Of a stretch of DNA of 64,000 nt, positions 1-7,250 are shown piece after piece. Numbering within the stretch: position 1 is the stretch's first letter; each line of letters begins with the position of its first letter. Origin of the DNA: Roseateles depolymerans (GTDB lineage: Bacteria > Pseudomonadota > Gammaproteobacteria > Burkholderiales > Burkholderiaceae_C). Below the pieces are notes generated by a model. That model was not told the origin of the DNA. It was given only the letters and a program-made list of their open reading frames with translations, and searched no databases. The stretch lies in the NCBI RefSeq assembly GCF_003387155.1, contig NZ_QUMT01000002.1, positions 315,694-379,693 on the forward strand, given 5' to 3'. The position numbers and the translations under genes were made by a program.

Positions 1-2
1 TT

Positions 3-209
3 CGATTCGCAAGTCATTTTGTATCAAAAACGGGTTGGTGGAAACTTCTGATATTTCTTTTGGTTGTTATTGGGAGTAATTTTGCAATGATGATTGACAG
101 ATTTGATTATTCAGTCGCGTTGCATAAGTCAATCATGATCGCGTTAGGATTTCTTGTGGGTGTCGTAGTCATGGCTTGCGCGAAAAGAAATAAGCTGGCC
201 AAACGATAG
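3..209 (+). CDS. C-terminal part of a small hypothetical membrane protein (cut by window start)
   Basis: An open frame enters the window at base 3 and runs to a TAG at 207-209, giving the last 68 residues of a protein. Two hydrophobic stretches are visible (WWKLLIFLLVVIGSNFAMM and later SIMIALGFLVGVVVMACA), separated by a short polar loop and followed by a basic tail (KRNKLAKR). This suggests a two-helix inner-membrane protein end. The start lies upstream of the window. The DNA here is clearly lower in GC than the rest of the window, in line with an accessory or acquired region. I do not recognise the family. The only support is the open frame and its hydrophobicity pattern. Confidence 0.5.
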   Translation, partial: RFASHFVSKTGWWKLLIFLLVVIGSNFAMMIDRFDYSVALHKSIMIALGFLVGVVVMACAKRNKLAKR

Positions 210-398
210 TTGGAATTGAATCTCGGTGTTGGATGTTTTTACAGAATGCCGCATGAGCCATACGGCAGCAAGACTTGCAGCCAGCGTCGCAGGTTGAGGG
301 CGGTGGAGCAGGCGATGGACGCGATGGAGTTGAACCATTGGCAGGGTGGCGTGGCAAGCCTGATGACAAGGTTTCTGCGTCGTTGCTCGGCCTGCTAG

Positions 399-800
399 CT
401 AGCTGGGTAGGTATTTCTCGTTGACACGTTCAACCGTGAGGTTCGAAACAGGCCAGGTGGTCAGTTCTCTCACCACCGAATCTCGGAGTGATTCGAGTTG
501 GGGGCTGTCTTCAATCTTGTCGCTCAGGAGGAACCTGGGCCGGCGGGAAGTGAGATGCAGCTGGAAGGTCAATCCATCATCGTCCGTCGCGATGTCCACG
601 GCGAGCTGGACCGGCCCGTCTACAGACCAGATGAACCAGCCCCAGTCTTCCTGGTTGGACTGGAGGTGGTTGCCGTAGCGCATCCGCAGCGCTGGCAGCA
701 GGCGATCCAGCACCACGTCCCCACCCTTGCAGCAGTCGTTGATGTACTCGTCGGGCCTCGACAGTTCCACTTGCTTGATGAACGTCAATGCGTACGGCAT
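399..800 (-). CDS. Conserved hypothetical protein, 133 aa
   Basis: The frame encodes a compact, soluble, acidic protein that begins MPYALTFIKQVEL. It contains a cysteine pair (DCCKGGDVVLDRLLPALRMRY), a W-rich acidic centre (NQEDWGWFIW) and an LHLTSR strand. There is no signal peptide or membrane segment. The even, domain-like composition and the conserved-looking motifs argue for a real gene rather than chance frame, and the pattern resembles small orphan proteins of Gram-negative bacteria. I cannot assign a function. It sits alone between a partial membrane gene and a decayed T6SS-type remnant, so it may belong to the same accessory segment. The long plus-strand frames opposite it are shadows. 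Confidence 0.6.
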   Translation of the reverse strand: MPYALTFIKQVELSRPDEYINDCCKGGDVVLDRLLPALRMRYGNHLQSNQEDWGWFIWSVDGPVQLAVDIATDDDGLTFQLHLTSRRPRFLLSDKIEDSPQLESLRDSVVRELTTWPVSNLTVERVNEKYLPS

Positions 801-912
801 TCGGGCCTCATGGCGGGTGGTGATTCAAGCGGCAGCGACTTCATGCGGTGGCGGTGGAAATGGAGATGGCGAGATGCCAGAGAAGCATATCTGCCTCCCG
901 CGCAATGGATGA

Positions 913-1170
913 GTGCTACCGACCGCAAAGAGTGAGCGAAAGCCCGATGCGGAAAGCGCCGCGCAGCAGTACGGGCTGAAGACGGGCCGCAAGCTCAGCG
1001 ACTACAACATGGAAGCGCAGGGCAATATCCTGGCCGACTACTTCGTGCTCACGCACCTCAACGAGCATGGAGAATCCGCCTAGCCTCACCACATCAAGGA
1101 CATCGCCCTGTATGAAGAGGTACTCTGCGATTTCTTCGAGAACCCTGCCGACCGTGCCAATCTTCCGCAA
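913..1170 (+). pseudogene. C-terminal remnant of a T6SS-associated 'vgr-related' protein
   Basis: Reading the frame that contains base 961 gives AQQYGLKTGRKLSDYNMEAQ followed by GNILADYFVLTHLNEHGESA, then a TAG at 1081-1083. The same frame continues directly into HHIKDIALYEEVLCDFFENP and ADRANLP. This string resembles the C-terminal end of the proteins annotated as vgr-related in Burkholderiales, which sit beside T6SS VgrG/Rhs cargo and carry a zinc-protease-like motif earlier in the protein. Only about 80 residues remain, the 5' part is absent, and an in-frame stop splits the rest, so it is a broken gene. The family assignment is from recognised pattern, not from a search. Boundaries are approximate. 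Confidence 0.55.
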
Positions 1171-1654
1171 CAGCGCGCTCGTCGCTTCCATCGCACTCCT
1201 GGCTGCCGTGCCAGGCTGGGCGATGTCCGGCATGGGGACTGCGGAGGTCACGCTGCTGGAAGACGGCCGGGCGTGTTTTGCGGTGCCGGCCAAGAACGCC
1301 AAACGGGACCCCGCTGCCCGTATCCAGGCGATGTCCGTGGTGGATGACGCCGATCAGTCGGGCCGCAAGATGTGGGCGCCGCGGCTGTGGGAGATGCAAG
1401 GGGGAGGTCTCCCCGTCTCGTCCCTCTCGTGCATTGCCTATGGACAGACGCTGGAAGGCGTCCCTGCATCGCCTGCCCTCGAGTTGGCAGAGAACCGGGC
1501 TTATTACGTCAGCCTGAACGTCAGGCCGTCTGACCGCTCCGATCCCACGCGGGGCTACTACGCGAAGTTCTGCGTGCTGGGCCGCGGTGCAGAACGCCGG
1601 ATCAAGCTGATTGCGGAGAATTCTCCGGGCTGGGATAGCGGCAGCTGCCAATGA
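1154..1654 (+). CDS. Exported protein resembling T6SS-associated periplasmic immunity proteins
   Basis: I place the start at GTG 1154, because this gives a clean type I signal peptide (basic residue, hydrophobic ALVASIALLAAVP, cleavage near GWA-MS). Upstream ATGs at 1067 and 1112 would add residues overlapping the decayed gene. The 166-residue product has a TAEVTLLEDGRACFAVP strand, a cysteine in VSSLSCIAYG, and a late RGYYAKFCVLG strand. This layout matches small periplasmic lipoproteins annotated as putative T6SS immunity proteins, but there is no lipobox cysteine here. It overlaps the vgr-related remnant in another frame, as expected if the two once formed an operon. Function is inferred, and start choice is uncertain. 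Confidence 0.55.
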   Translation: MPIFRNSALVASIALLAAVPGWAMSGMGTAEVTLLEDGRACFAVPAKNAKRDPAARIQAMSVVDDADQSGRKMWAPRLWEMQGGGLPVSSLSCIAYGQTLEGVPASPALELAENRAYYVSLNVRPSDRSDPTRGYYAKFCVLGRGAERRIKLIAENSPGWDSGSCQ

Positions 1655-1933
1655 CCGGCCCGTCACTTGGGCGGTGCAGGGAAACGGGCTTTGCCCCTCA
1701 CCACTGCACGTCGCCCTGTTGACCTTGGCGCCGATGTCGAGTGCCAACGCCATGCCGGCTTTTGTCCCACTCCGGTTCGCCTGCGAATGAATGTTGCGAG
1801 GCCGACTAAAAGGGGTGCTCGTCCTCCCCTCGATGACCCCCTGGCGGGTGGCTGCGGCCAAGCGTTGATGCGAAGCAAAGTCTGAGCGGCTGAGACCGTT
1901 CACGATTACCGGCATGTCGCCTTCTTGAGACGG
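1655..1933. other. Intergenic region, no gene seen
   Basis: About 280 bases separate the exported protein from comEC. Short frames on both strands have no family-like features, and I see no clear hairpin or promoter. It may be residual sequence from the same decayed accessory segment. Confidence 0.4.
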
Positions 1934-4603
1934 ATGGCGCTCCATGACCCAGCCGGTACCGTCGCCGTGTCGATCCAATCGCCGCCATCTCGATCTCCAT
2001 CGCGATCTCAGCCGCAGCCACTCCCGGTGCTGACGCGCTCCACCGCCTGGCAATGGACCCTGGTGCTGATCGCGCCGCTCTGCGGCATCGGCATCGTGCA
2101 TCGTCTGCCCCGCTTGCCAGCGGCGTGGGAGTGGGCCGTGTGCGGCTGGATGCTGGTGCTCATGGTGTCGCTCTCTCTGAAGACGCGGCGCTGGTGGATG
2201 TGGGGTCTTGCGGCGCTGCTGCTCGGCTTCGTCTGGTGCGCCGCCCGCGCCCAGATGCGGATGGACGATCGGCTGGACCCGCGCCTGGAAGGCAAGACGC
2301 AGGCCGTGCAAGGACTTGTCGATTCACTGCCCCAGCAGGTGTTGGGCATGGGTGGGACCGAGGGCTGGCGCTTTGAGTTCAAGCTTTCGCCTCAGACGCC
2401 TCAGACGCCCCCGTGGCCCAGCCGCGTTCTGCTGTCCTGCTACGGCATGCCGTCAACGCCACAGGTCGGCGAGCGCTGGTCCTTGCAGGTCAAATGGCGG
2501 CGACCGCGCGGTCTGATGAATCCGCATGGCAGTGACAGCGCCCTGTGGCTGCTGTCCCAGAACATTCCCGCCGTCGGCAGTTGCAGCGGCAAAGCTCAGA
2601 CGCGGGAGAGCGACGGCCGCCCTTGGTCCGTGGACGCCTGGCGGCAACGCTTTCGTGAAGCGATCCAGCGCGAGGTGGACGACGCCCGTGGAGCCGGCGT
2701 GCTCTCGGCCCTGAGCCTGGGCGATCAAGGCGCCGTGTCATCCGCGGACTGGGCCCTGTACCGGGACACCGGCGTGGCACACCTCTTGTCCGTTAGCGGC
2801 ATGCACGTGACCATGTTTGCATGGATGGCGGGAGGCCTGGCGGGATGGTGCTGGCGGCGCAGTTCCCTGCTGTGTCTGTGGTGGCCGGCACCTCGCGCGG
2901 CCTTGTGGATCGGCATCCTGGCGGCAGGTGCGTATGCGCTCTTTTCGGGGTGGGGCGTGCCGGCGCAGCGGACCTTCGGGCTGCTGCTGATCCTGGCGCT
3001 GCTGCAACAGGCGCGCGCGCAATGGCCGTGGTCGATGAGCCTGGCCGTCGCGGCGCTGGGCGTGACCGGTGCCGACCCATGGGCGCTGACGCAGCCAGGG
3101 TACTGGCTGTCATTCGGGGCGGTGGCGCTGCTGATGTCGTCCGGCGGACTCCCTTCTGCAGTTTCATCGGCCGCCAACGGATCGCAGGGCGGCTGGCGCG
3201 CCACTGTCTTTGGGGGTCTGCGCTCGCAATGGGTCATCACGGTCGGCCTGGCCCCGCTGACCTTGCTGCTGTTCCAGCAGCTGTCGGTGGTGGGTCTGCT
3301 GGCCAATGCGCTGGCCATTCCCCTGGTGTCCTACGCCCTCACACCGCTGGCCTTGCTCGGCATTGTGTGGACCCCGCTTTGGCAGGCCGGCGCTTGGCTC
3401 GTCTCAGGGCTGAATCTCTGGCTGGAATGGCTGGACCGCGTGGACGCAGCCGTCTGGTTCTTGCCATGGGCGCCGTTGTGGGCGCAGGTGCTGGGTCTCG
3501 TGGGGGGCGTGGTGGTGGCGCTGCCGTGGACCTGGACGGTGCGTCTGGCTGGTCTTGGCCTCTGCGTGCCCCTGCTGTGGCCGGTCCTGTATCGACCTGA
3601 CCCAGGAACCTTTGAGTTGCTGCTGCCGGATGTGGGGCAGGGCAGTGCGGCGGTGGTGCGCACCCACCGCTACACGCTGGTCTTCGACAGCGGTCCGGCC
3701 TGGGGCGTGGACGCGGATGCGGGGGATCGAGTCCTGCTGCCCCTTCTGCGCGGGCTGGGGGAGCGGACGCTGGACCTGCTGATGGTCAGCCACGCCGACC
3801 AGGACCATGCCGGCGGTACCGAGCCGCTGCTCCGAGGGCTGCATGTCACCCACCGCTGGGGCGCAGTGCCGGATGCACAGCCTTGCGAGCGGGGCCAGCA
3901 CTGGGTGTGGGACCAGGTGCAATTCGACGTGTTGTGGCCGCCACCCGGCCAGGCCGCGGACCTCAAGCGCAATGCCAGCTCATGTGTGCTGCGCGTGGAA
4001 GCTGGCGGGAGACGCGTGCTGCTGACCGGCGACATCGAGGCGGCGCAGGAGGCGAAGCTGGTGACCATGGACGGATGGGAAGGCCTGGGGACCGATGTGC
4101 TGGTCGTGCCCCACCATGGCAGTCGCACCTCATCCACCGCCGCATTCGTGGACGCGACCTCCCCCACGGTGGCGGCTGTGCAGTCCGGGTACCTCAACCG
4201 TTTTGGTCATCCGCGTCCCGAGGTGGTGGACCGATACCGGCAGCGAGGGGCCTTGGTGGTCAACAGCCCGGACTGCGGCGCCTGGGTCTGGCGGAGCAGC
4301 ACTCAAGCTATGCAAGCTAACTCCGCCGACCCAGCCAACCCAGCCAATCGCCTCAATTCCGCCAAGCCAGCGGTGCCAGCGGAGCCAGACGGGCCTGGCA
4401 AGCCAGACGTGCTTGACAAGCCTGACAAGCCTGATAAGCCCGATAAGCCCGATAAGCCCGATAAGCCCGACAGCGTCGCAATGTCAGGCCGGCCCTTCTG
4501 GACGTCCGGACTCGGACTCGAGCCGGGCTGCGAACGAGCGCACCGAAGGCGGTATTGGCTACCGCCTCCGGTCAGTGGCGTGCAAGGACCTGAAGGGCCT
4601 TGA
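1934..4603 (+). CDS. comEC: DNA internalization competence protein ComEC/Rec2
   Basis: ComEC forms the inner-membrane channel for single-stranded DNA in natural transformation. The 889-residue product shows the expected order: N-terminal membrane helices and a DUF4131-like periplasmic part (about 1-220), the Competence membrane core with the family motif LLSVSGMHVTMFAW (near 280) and many helices to about 550, then a metallo-beta-lactamase domain with SHADQDHAGG (near 620) and VVPHHGSRTSS. The ATG at 1934 is preferred over an in-frame TTG at 1925. Near the end, between the normal CGAWVWRSS segment and the usual C-terminal RRRYW motif, lies a low-complexity insertion rich in Ala, Pro, Asp and Lys that includes a DKP tandem repeat. 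No other competence gene lies nearby. Confidence 0.92.
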   Translation: MALHDPAGTVAVSIQSPPSRSPSRSQPQPLPVLTRSTAWQWTLVLIAPLCGIGIVHRLPRLPAAWEWAVCGWMLVLMVSLSLKTRRWWMWGLAALLLGFVWCAARAQMRMDDRLDPRLEGKTQAVQGLVDSLPQQVLGMGGTEGWRFEFKLSPQTPQTPPWPSRVLLSCYGMPSTPQVGERWSLQVKWRRPRGLMNPHGSDSALWLLSQNIPAVGSCSGKAQTRESDGRPWSVDAWRQRFREAIQREVDDARGAGVLSALSLGDQGAVSSADWALYRDTGVAHLLSVSGMHVTMFAWMAGGLAGWCWRRSSLLCLWWPAPRAALWIGILAAGAYALFSGWGVPAQRTFGLLLILALLQQARAQWPWSMSLAVAALGVTGADPWALTQPGYWLSFGAVALLMSSGGLPSAVSSAANGSQGGWRATVFGGLRSQWVITVGLAPLTLLLFQQLSVVGLLANALAIPLVSYALTPLALLGIVWTPLWQAGAWLVSGLNLWLEWLDRVDAAVWFLPWAPLWAQVLGLVGGVVVALPWTWTVRLAGLGLCVPLLWPVLYRPDPGTFELLLPDVGQGSAAVVRTHRYTLVFDSGPAWGVDADAGDRVLLPLLRGLGERTLDLLMVSHADQDHAGGTEPLLRGLHVTHRWGAVPDAQPCERGQHWVWDQVQFDVLWPPPGQAADLKRNASSCVLRVEAGGRRVLLTGDIEAAQEAKLVTMDGWEGLGTDVLVVPHHGSRTSSTAAFVDATSPTVAAVQSGYLNRFGHPRPEVVDRYRQRGALVVNSPDCGAWVWRSSTQAMQANSADPANPANRLNSAKPAVPAEPDGPGKPDVLDKPDKPDKPDKPDKPDKPDSVAMSGRPFWTSGLGLEPGCERAHRRRYWLPPPVSGVQGPEGP
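4415..4468 (+). repeat. Six 9-bp tandem repeats inside comEC
   Basis: Six in-frame copies of a 9-base unit (GACAAGCCT twice, then GATAAGCCC four times) encode (Asp-Lys-Pro)6. A degenerate related stretch lies upstream from about 4390. The copies are nearly identical, so copy number may vary by slippage, and because the unit is a multiple of three this would not shift the frame. Confidence 0.9.
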
Positions 4604-4631
4604 TCCGCGACGCCAGGCAAAGCCGCAGGGC

Positions 4632-5318
4632 TTACAGAGGGCTCGGCGTCCTCGTCGCAATGCTGCGAAGCGCCGGCAGCAAGTCACTCGGCTCTGGCCG
4701 TCGCGTGTAGTCCGGATTCACCTCCGCATACACGATCTCGCCGCTCGGGGCGATCACGTAGCGGGCCGGCATCGGCAGTGTCCAACTGGGGTCGGCATTG
4801 AAGCCTGGCAGATCGTTCTTGAGCTGCTTGTACAGGTCCACCAGATACTCAGGCAGCTCGAAGCGAAGACCGAAGGCTGCCGCCACTTCATTGCGCAGGT
4901 CCGACAGGATCGGAAACTCCACCCCGTTCTGCCGCGCCGACTTGCGGCTGTTGGCAGCCGTCTGCGGCGACAGGGCGACCAGGTTCGCGCCGGCGGCGCG
5001 GTAGTCCGGCAGGGCAGCCTGCAAGGCCTGCAGTTCCATGTTGCAGTACGGGCACCAGACGCCGCGGTAGAAGCTCACCACCAGCGGGCCGCGCTCCAGC
5101 AATTGCGCGGAACTGACCAGGGTGCCGTCGGCATCGGGCAGTGTGAACGCCGGGGCGCGGTCGCCCGCCTTGAGCGCACGCTGCGCCGCGCCTGACGCCA
5201 CCAATTCGGCGGTCGCCCGGTGCATGACCGCAATCACCTCCGGCGGCACCTGGTAGGGCGGCTTGCCGGCTTCGAAGTCGGCCTTGAAGGCATCCAGTTG
5301 GGCTTGCAAAGACATCAT
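4632..5318 (-). CDS. Peroxiredoxin-like AhpC/TSA family protein
   Basis: The 228-residue cytosolic protein has a helical N-terminal extension (1-50), then a thioredoxin-fold AhpC/TSA domain starting at AGDRAPAFTLPD. The redox motif is GVWCPYC, with Cys89 as the expected peroxidatic cysteine and Cys92 three residues on, a CxxC arrangement seen in the larger peroxiredoxin-like alkyl hydroperoxide reductases. It probably reduces peroxides using thiols. Two adjacent ATGs open the frame; the first is used here. It ends 14-30 bases from the comEC end (convergent) and lies just downstream of the OCH-like hydrolase gene on the same strand, so the two may be co-transcribed. Confidence 0.85.
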   Translation of the reverse strand: MMSLQAQLDAFKADFEAGKPPYQVPPEVIAVMHRATAELVASGAAQRALKAGDRAPAFTLPDADGTLVSSAQLLERGPLVVSFYRGVWCPYCNMELQALQAALPDYRAAGANLVALSPQTAANSRKSARQNGVEFPILSDLRNEVAAAFGLRFELPEYLVDLYKQLKNDLPGFNADPSWTLPMPARYVIAPSGEIVYAEVNPDYTRRPEPSDLLPALRSIATRTPSPL

Positions 5319-5348
5319 GTTTCTTTCGTGTGCGGTTGGAGGGATGAA

Positions 5349-6119
5349 TCAGGCGGCGGCAGCCATGGAGCGCGCCACTTCGGCGGCGCTGATGCCTTCC
5401 AGGGCCAGGCTATAGCCCACGCCTTCGTCGATGAGCCGGCGCAGCTTCTGCGTGAGGGCGATGCGGGTGTAGCGGCTGGTCAGCGGGGGCAACTGCGCCA
5501 GCGACTCGGCGATCTCATGGGCACGGGCCAGCAGCCGGTCGGCCGGCACGACCTCGTTCACCGCGCCCCAGGCCTGCGCAGTGGTCGCGTCCAATTCCTG
5601 CCGGGTCAGCAGGAAGTAGCGACCGCGGACGCTACCAATCACTTCCGGCCACAGCAGATTCACGCCGTCGCCGGGCACGATGCCGAATTCAAAATGCGGC
5701 TTGTCCTGGAACACGGTGGTGGGCGCAGCCAGCACGATGTCGGACAGCAGCACGTATTCGGAGTGCAGGCGGACGGGGCCGTTGAGCGCTGCAATCACCG
5801 GCACTTCGATGTCGAGCAGGTTCATCAGCACCTTCTTGCCTTCGCGGTAGATCTTGTCGTAGCCGCGCGGGGTGAAGAAGTCGAAGCCCTCGGGACTGAT
5901 CGCGTCCATGAAGGCGTCGCCGGCGCCGGTCAGGATGACCACGCGGTTGTCCGGGTCCGAGCCGATCTGGTGGAAGAGCTCCACGAACTGCTCGTGGGTG
6001 TGACCGTCAAACACCAGCTTGCCGCCCTGGGTGTGCAGGGTGACCTCCAGGACGCCGCTGGGGGAGCGGGTCAGGCGGGCGTTGGCGAATGCGTTCTGGT
6101 AGCTGTCGAAGCGAGTCAT
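5349..6119 (-). CDS. Crotonase-superfamily hydrolase with 6-oxocamphor-hydrolase catalytic residues
   Basis: The 256-residue protein is a crotonase fold. It lacks the glycine-rich oxyanion segment and second glutamate of enoyl-CoA hydratases. Instead it has His119 (in VRLHSEY), His142 and Asp151 (in PHFEFGIVPGDG) and Glu241 (in LALEG). These equal His122, His145, Asp154 and Glu244 of Rhodococcus 6-oxocamphor hydrolase, each with a constant offset of three. That enzyme cleaves a cyclic beta-diketone by a retro-Claisen reaction. A similar C-C bond hydrolase activity on a diketone is therefore likely; the substrate is unknown. The start at 6119 is supported by AAGGA eight bases upstream. The longer frame reaching 7109 is not coding. 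It diverges from a LysR gene. Confidence 0.85.
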   Translation of the reverse strand: MTRFDSYQNAFANARLTRSPSGVLEVTLHTQGGKLVFDGHTHEQFVELFHQIGSDPDNRVVILTGAGDAFMDAISPEGFDFFTPRGYDKIYREGKKVLMNLLDIEVPVIAALNGPVRLHSEYVLLSDIVLAAPTTVFQDKPHFEFGIVPGDGVNLLWPEVIGSVRGRYFLLTRQELDATTAQAWGAVNEVVPADRLLARAHEIAESLAQLPPLTSRYTRIALTQKLRRLIDEGVGYSLALEGISAAEVARSMAAAA

Positions 6120-6203
6120 GAAAATTCCTTGAAGGGTTGGGAATGGACTGAAGTGTTCCTCTGCGGCGGCCGGCATGGAAGATAGACTCCAGGCATACGA
6201 TTC

Positions 6204-6218
6204 ATTCCCGGTAGGAAT
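6204..6218. promoter_or_regulatory. Candidate LysR-type operator
   Basis: The perfect inverted repeat ATTCC-N5-GGAAT contains a T-N11-A core (TTCCCGGTAGGAA), the usual LysR-box form. It lies in the 102-base gap between the divergent hydrolase and lysR genes and overlaps the GGAA ribosome-binding site of lysR, which would suit autorepression. This is pattern evidence only. Confidence 0.5.
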
Positions 6219-6221
6219 ACG

Positions 6222-7130
6222 ATGGACAGGTTCCAGGCGATGACGGCCTTCGTGAGGGTGGTGGAGACTGGCTCGTTCTCCGCTGCGGCCAGGCTGCTGC
6301 AGGTGGGGCAACCCGCCGTCTCCAAGACGGTGGCGCAGCTCGAGTCGCAATTGGGGGTGAGCCTGCTGGTGCGCTCCACACGGGGGCTGACACCGACCGA
6401 GGCCGGCCAGCGCTTTCACGAGCATGCGAAGGTGGCGCTGCAGGAAGCGGAGGAGGCGGAACTGGCAGCGCGGGGCGCAGGGCGGGGCCTCTCCGGCGTG
6501 TTGCGCCTGTCCGCGGCGCCGACGTTTGCTCGCCTGCACGTCATTCCGCAACTGCCGCGCTTCCTCGACGCGCATCCGGATCTCTCCATCGACATGGTGC
6601 TGGACGACCGCCCCATCGACCTGGTGGCCGAGGGCATCGACCTGTCCTTGCGCACCGGCCAACTGTCGGACTCGGGCGCCGTGGCCCGGGTCCTGGCGCG
6701 CTCGCAGCGATCGGTGCTGGCGACGCCCGGCTATCTGGCGCGTGCGGGTCGCCCCCAGGTGCCCGCCGACCTGGCCGACCACGAGGCCCTGCTGTTCTCG
6801 CAGAACGCGCCGGCGTGGCAGTTCCAGAAGGGGACGGCGCAGTCCTCGGTCACCGTGCGCGGCCGGGTGCGGCTGAGCGCCGCGGAAGGCGTGCGCGCGG
6901 CGGTCCTGGCCGACATGGGCCTGACCATTGCGTCGGACTGGATGTTCGCGCCTGAACTGGCGGACGGGCGCGTGGAGCGCCTGTTGACCGACTGGTCGCT
7001 GCCGGAGATCGAGCTGTGGGCCGTCTATCCCACCGGTCGCCTGGCCAGTGCCAAGGCCAGAGCCTTTGCGGCCTTCATGGAAGCGTCGCTGCAAGAGCCG
7101 CCTACCCACGATCCCGATGTCCTGGGCTGA
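6222..7130 (+). CDS. LysR family transcriptional regulator
   Basis: The 302-residue protein starts MDRFQAMTAFVRVVETGSFS, a typical LysR winged helix-turn-helix (1-60, with AAARLLQVGQPAVSKTVAQLE as recognition region), followed by a substrate-binding domain (about 88-295) of the type with RPIDLVAEGIDLSLRTG. That binding-domain style is common in LysR proteins that control oxidoreductase or hydrolase genes. The ATG at 6222 has AGGAA just upstream. It is divergent from the OCH-like hydrolase/peroxiredoxin pair and is the likely regulator of them and of itself. The inducer cannot be read from sequence. Confidence 0.92.
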   Translation: MDRFQAMTAFVRVVETGSFSAAARLLQVGQPAVSKTVAQLESQLGVSLLVRSTRGLTPTEAGQRFHEHAKVALQEAEEAELAARGAGRGLSGVLRLSAAPTFARLHVIPQLPRFLDAHPDLSIDMVLDDRPIDLVAEGIDLSLRTGQLSDSGAVARVLARSQRSVLATPGYLARAGRPQVPADLADHEALLFSQNAPAWQFQKGTAQSSVTVRGRVRLSAAEGVRAAVLADMGLTIASDWMFAPELADGRVERLLTDWSLPEIELWAVYPTGRLASAKARAFAAFMEASLQEPPTHDPDVLG

Positions 7131-7250
7131 CAGGCCGCTCCCACTGAAGGGGGAAGTGCCACCACCAATCGCCCATCCAGGGTGTCTCTGCCTGGATCCG
7201 CCCTTCGGCTTGCGCTAAAAGCACGGCCATCAAAAACAGGGAGTGTGGGA

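Noticed and set aside
1655-1933. Transposase or integrase remnant on the minus strand
   Set aside because: The minus-strand translation has no recognisable catalytic or DNA-binding motif.
4415-4468. CRISPR-like array
   Set aside because: Units are 9 bp with no spacers and lie in frame inside comEC, so this is a coding tandem repeat.
6120-7109. N-terminal extension of the OCH-like hydrolase over the lysR gene
   Set aside because: The crotonase N-terminus begins at 6119 with a ribosome site; the upstream part is a shadow of lysR.
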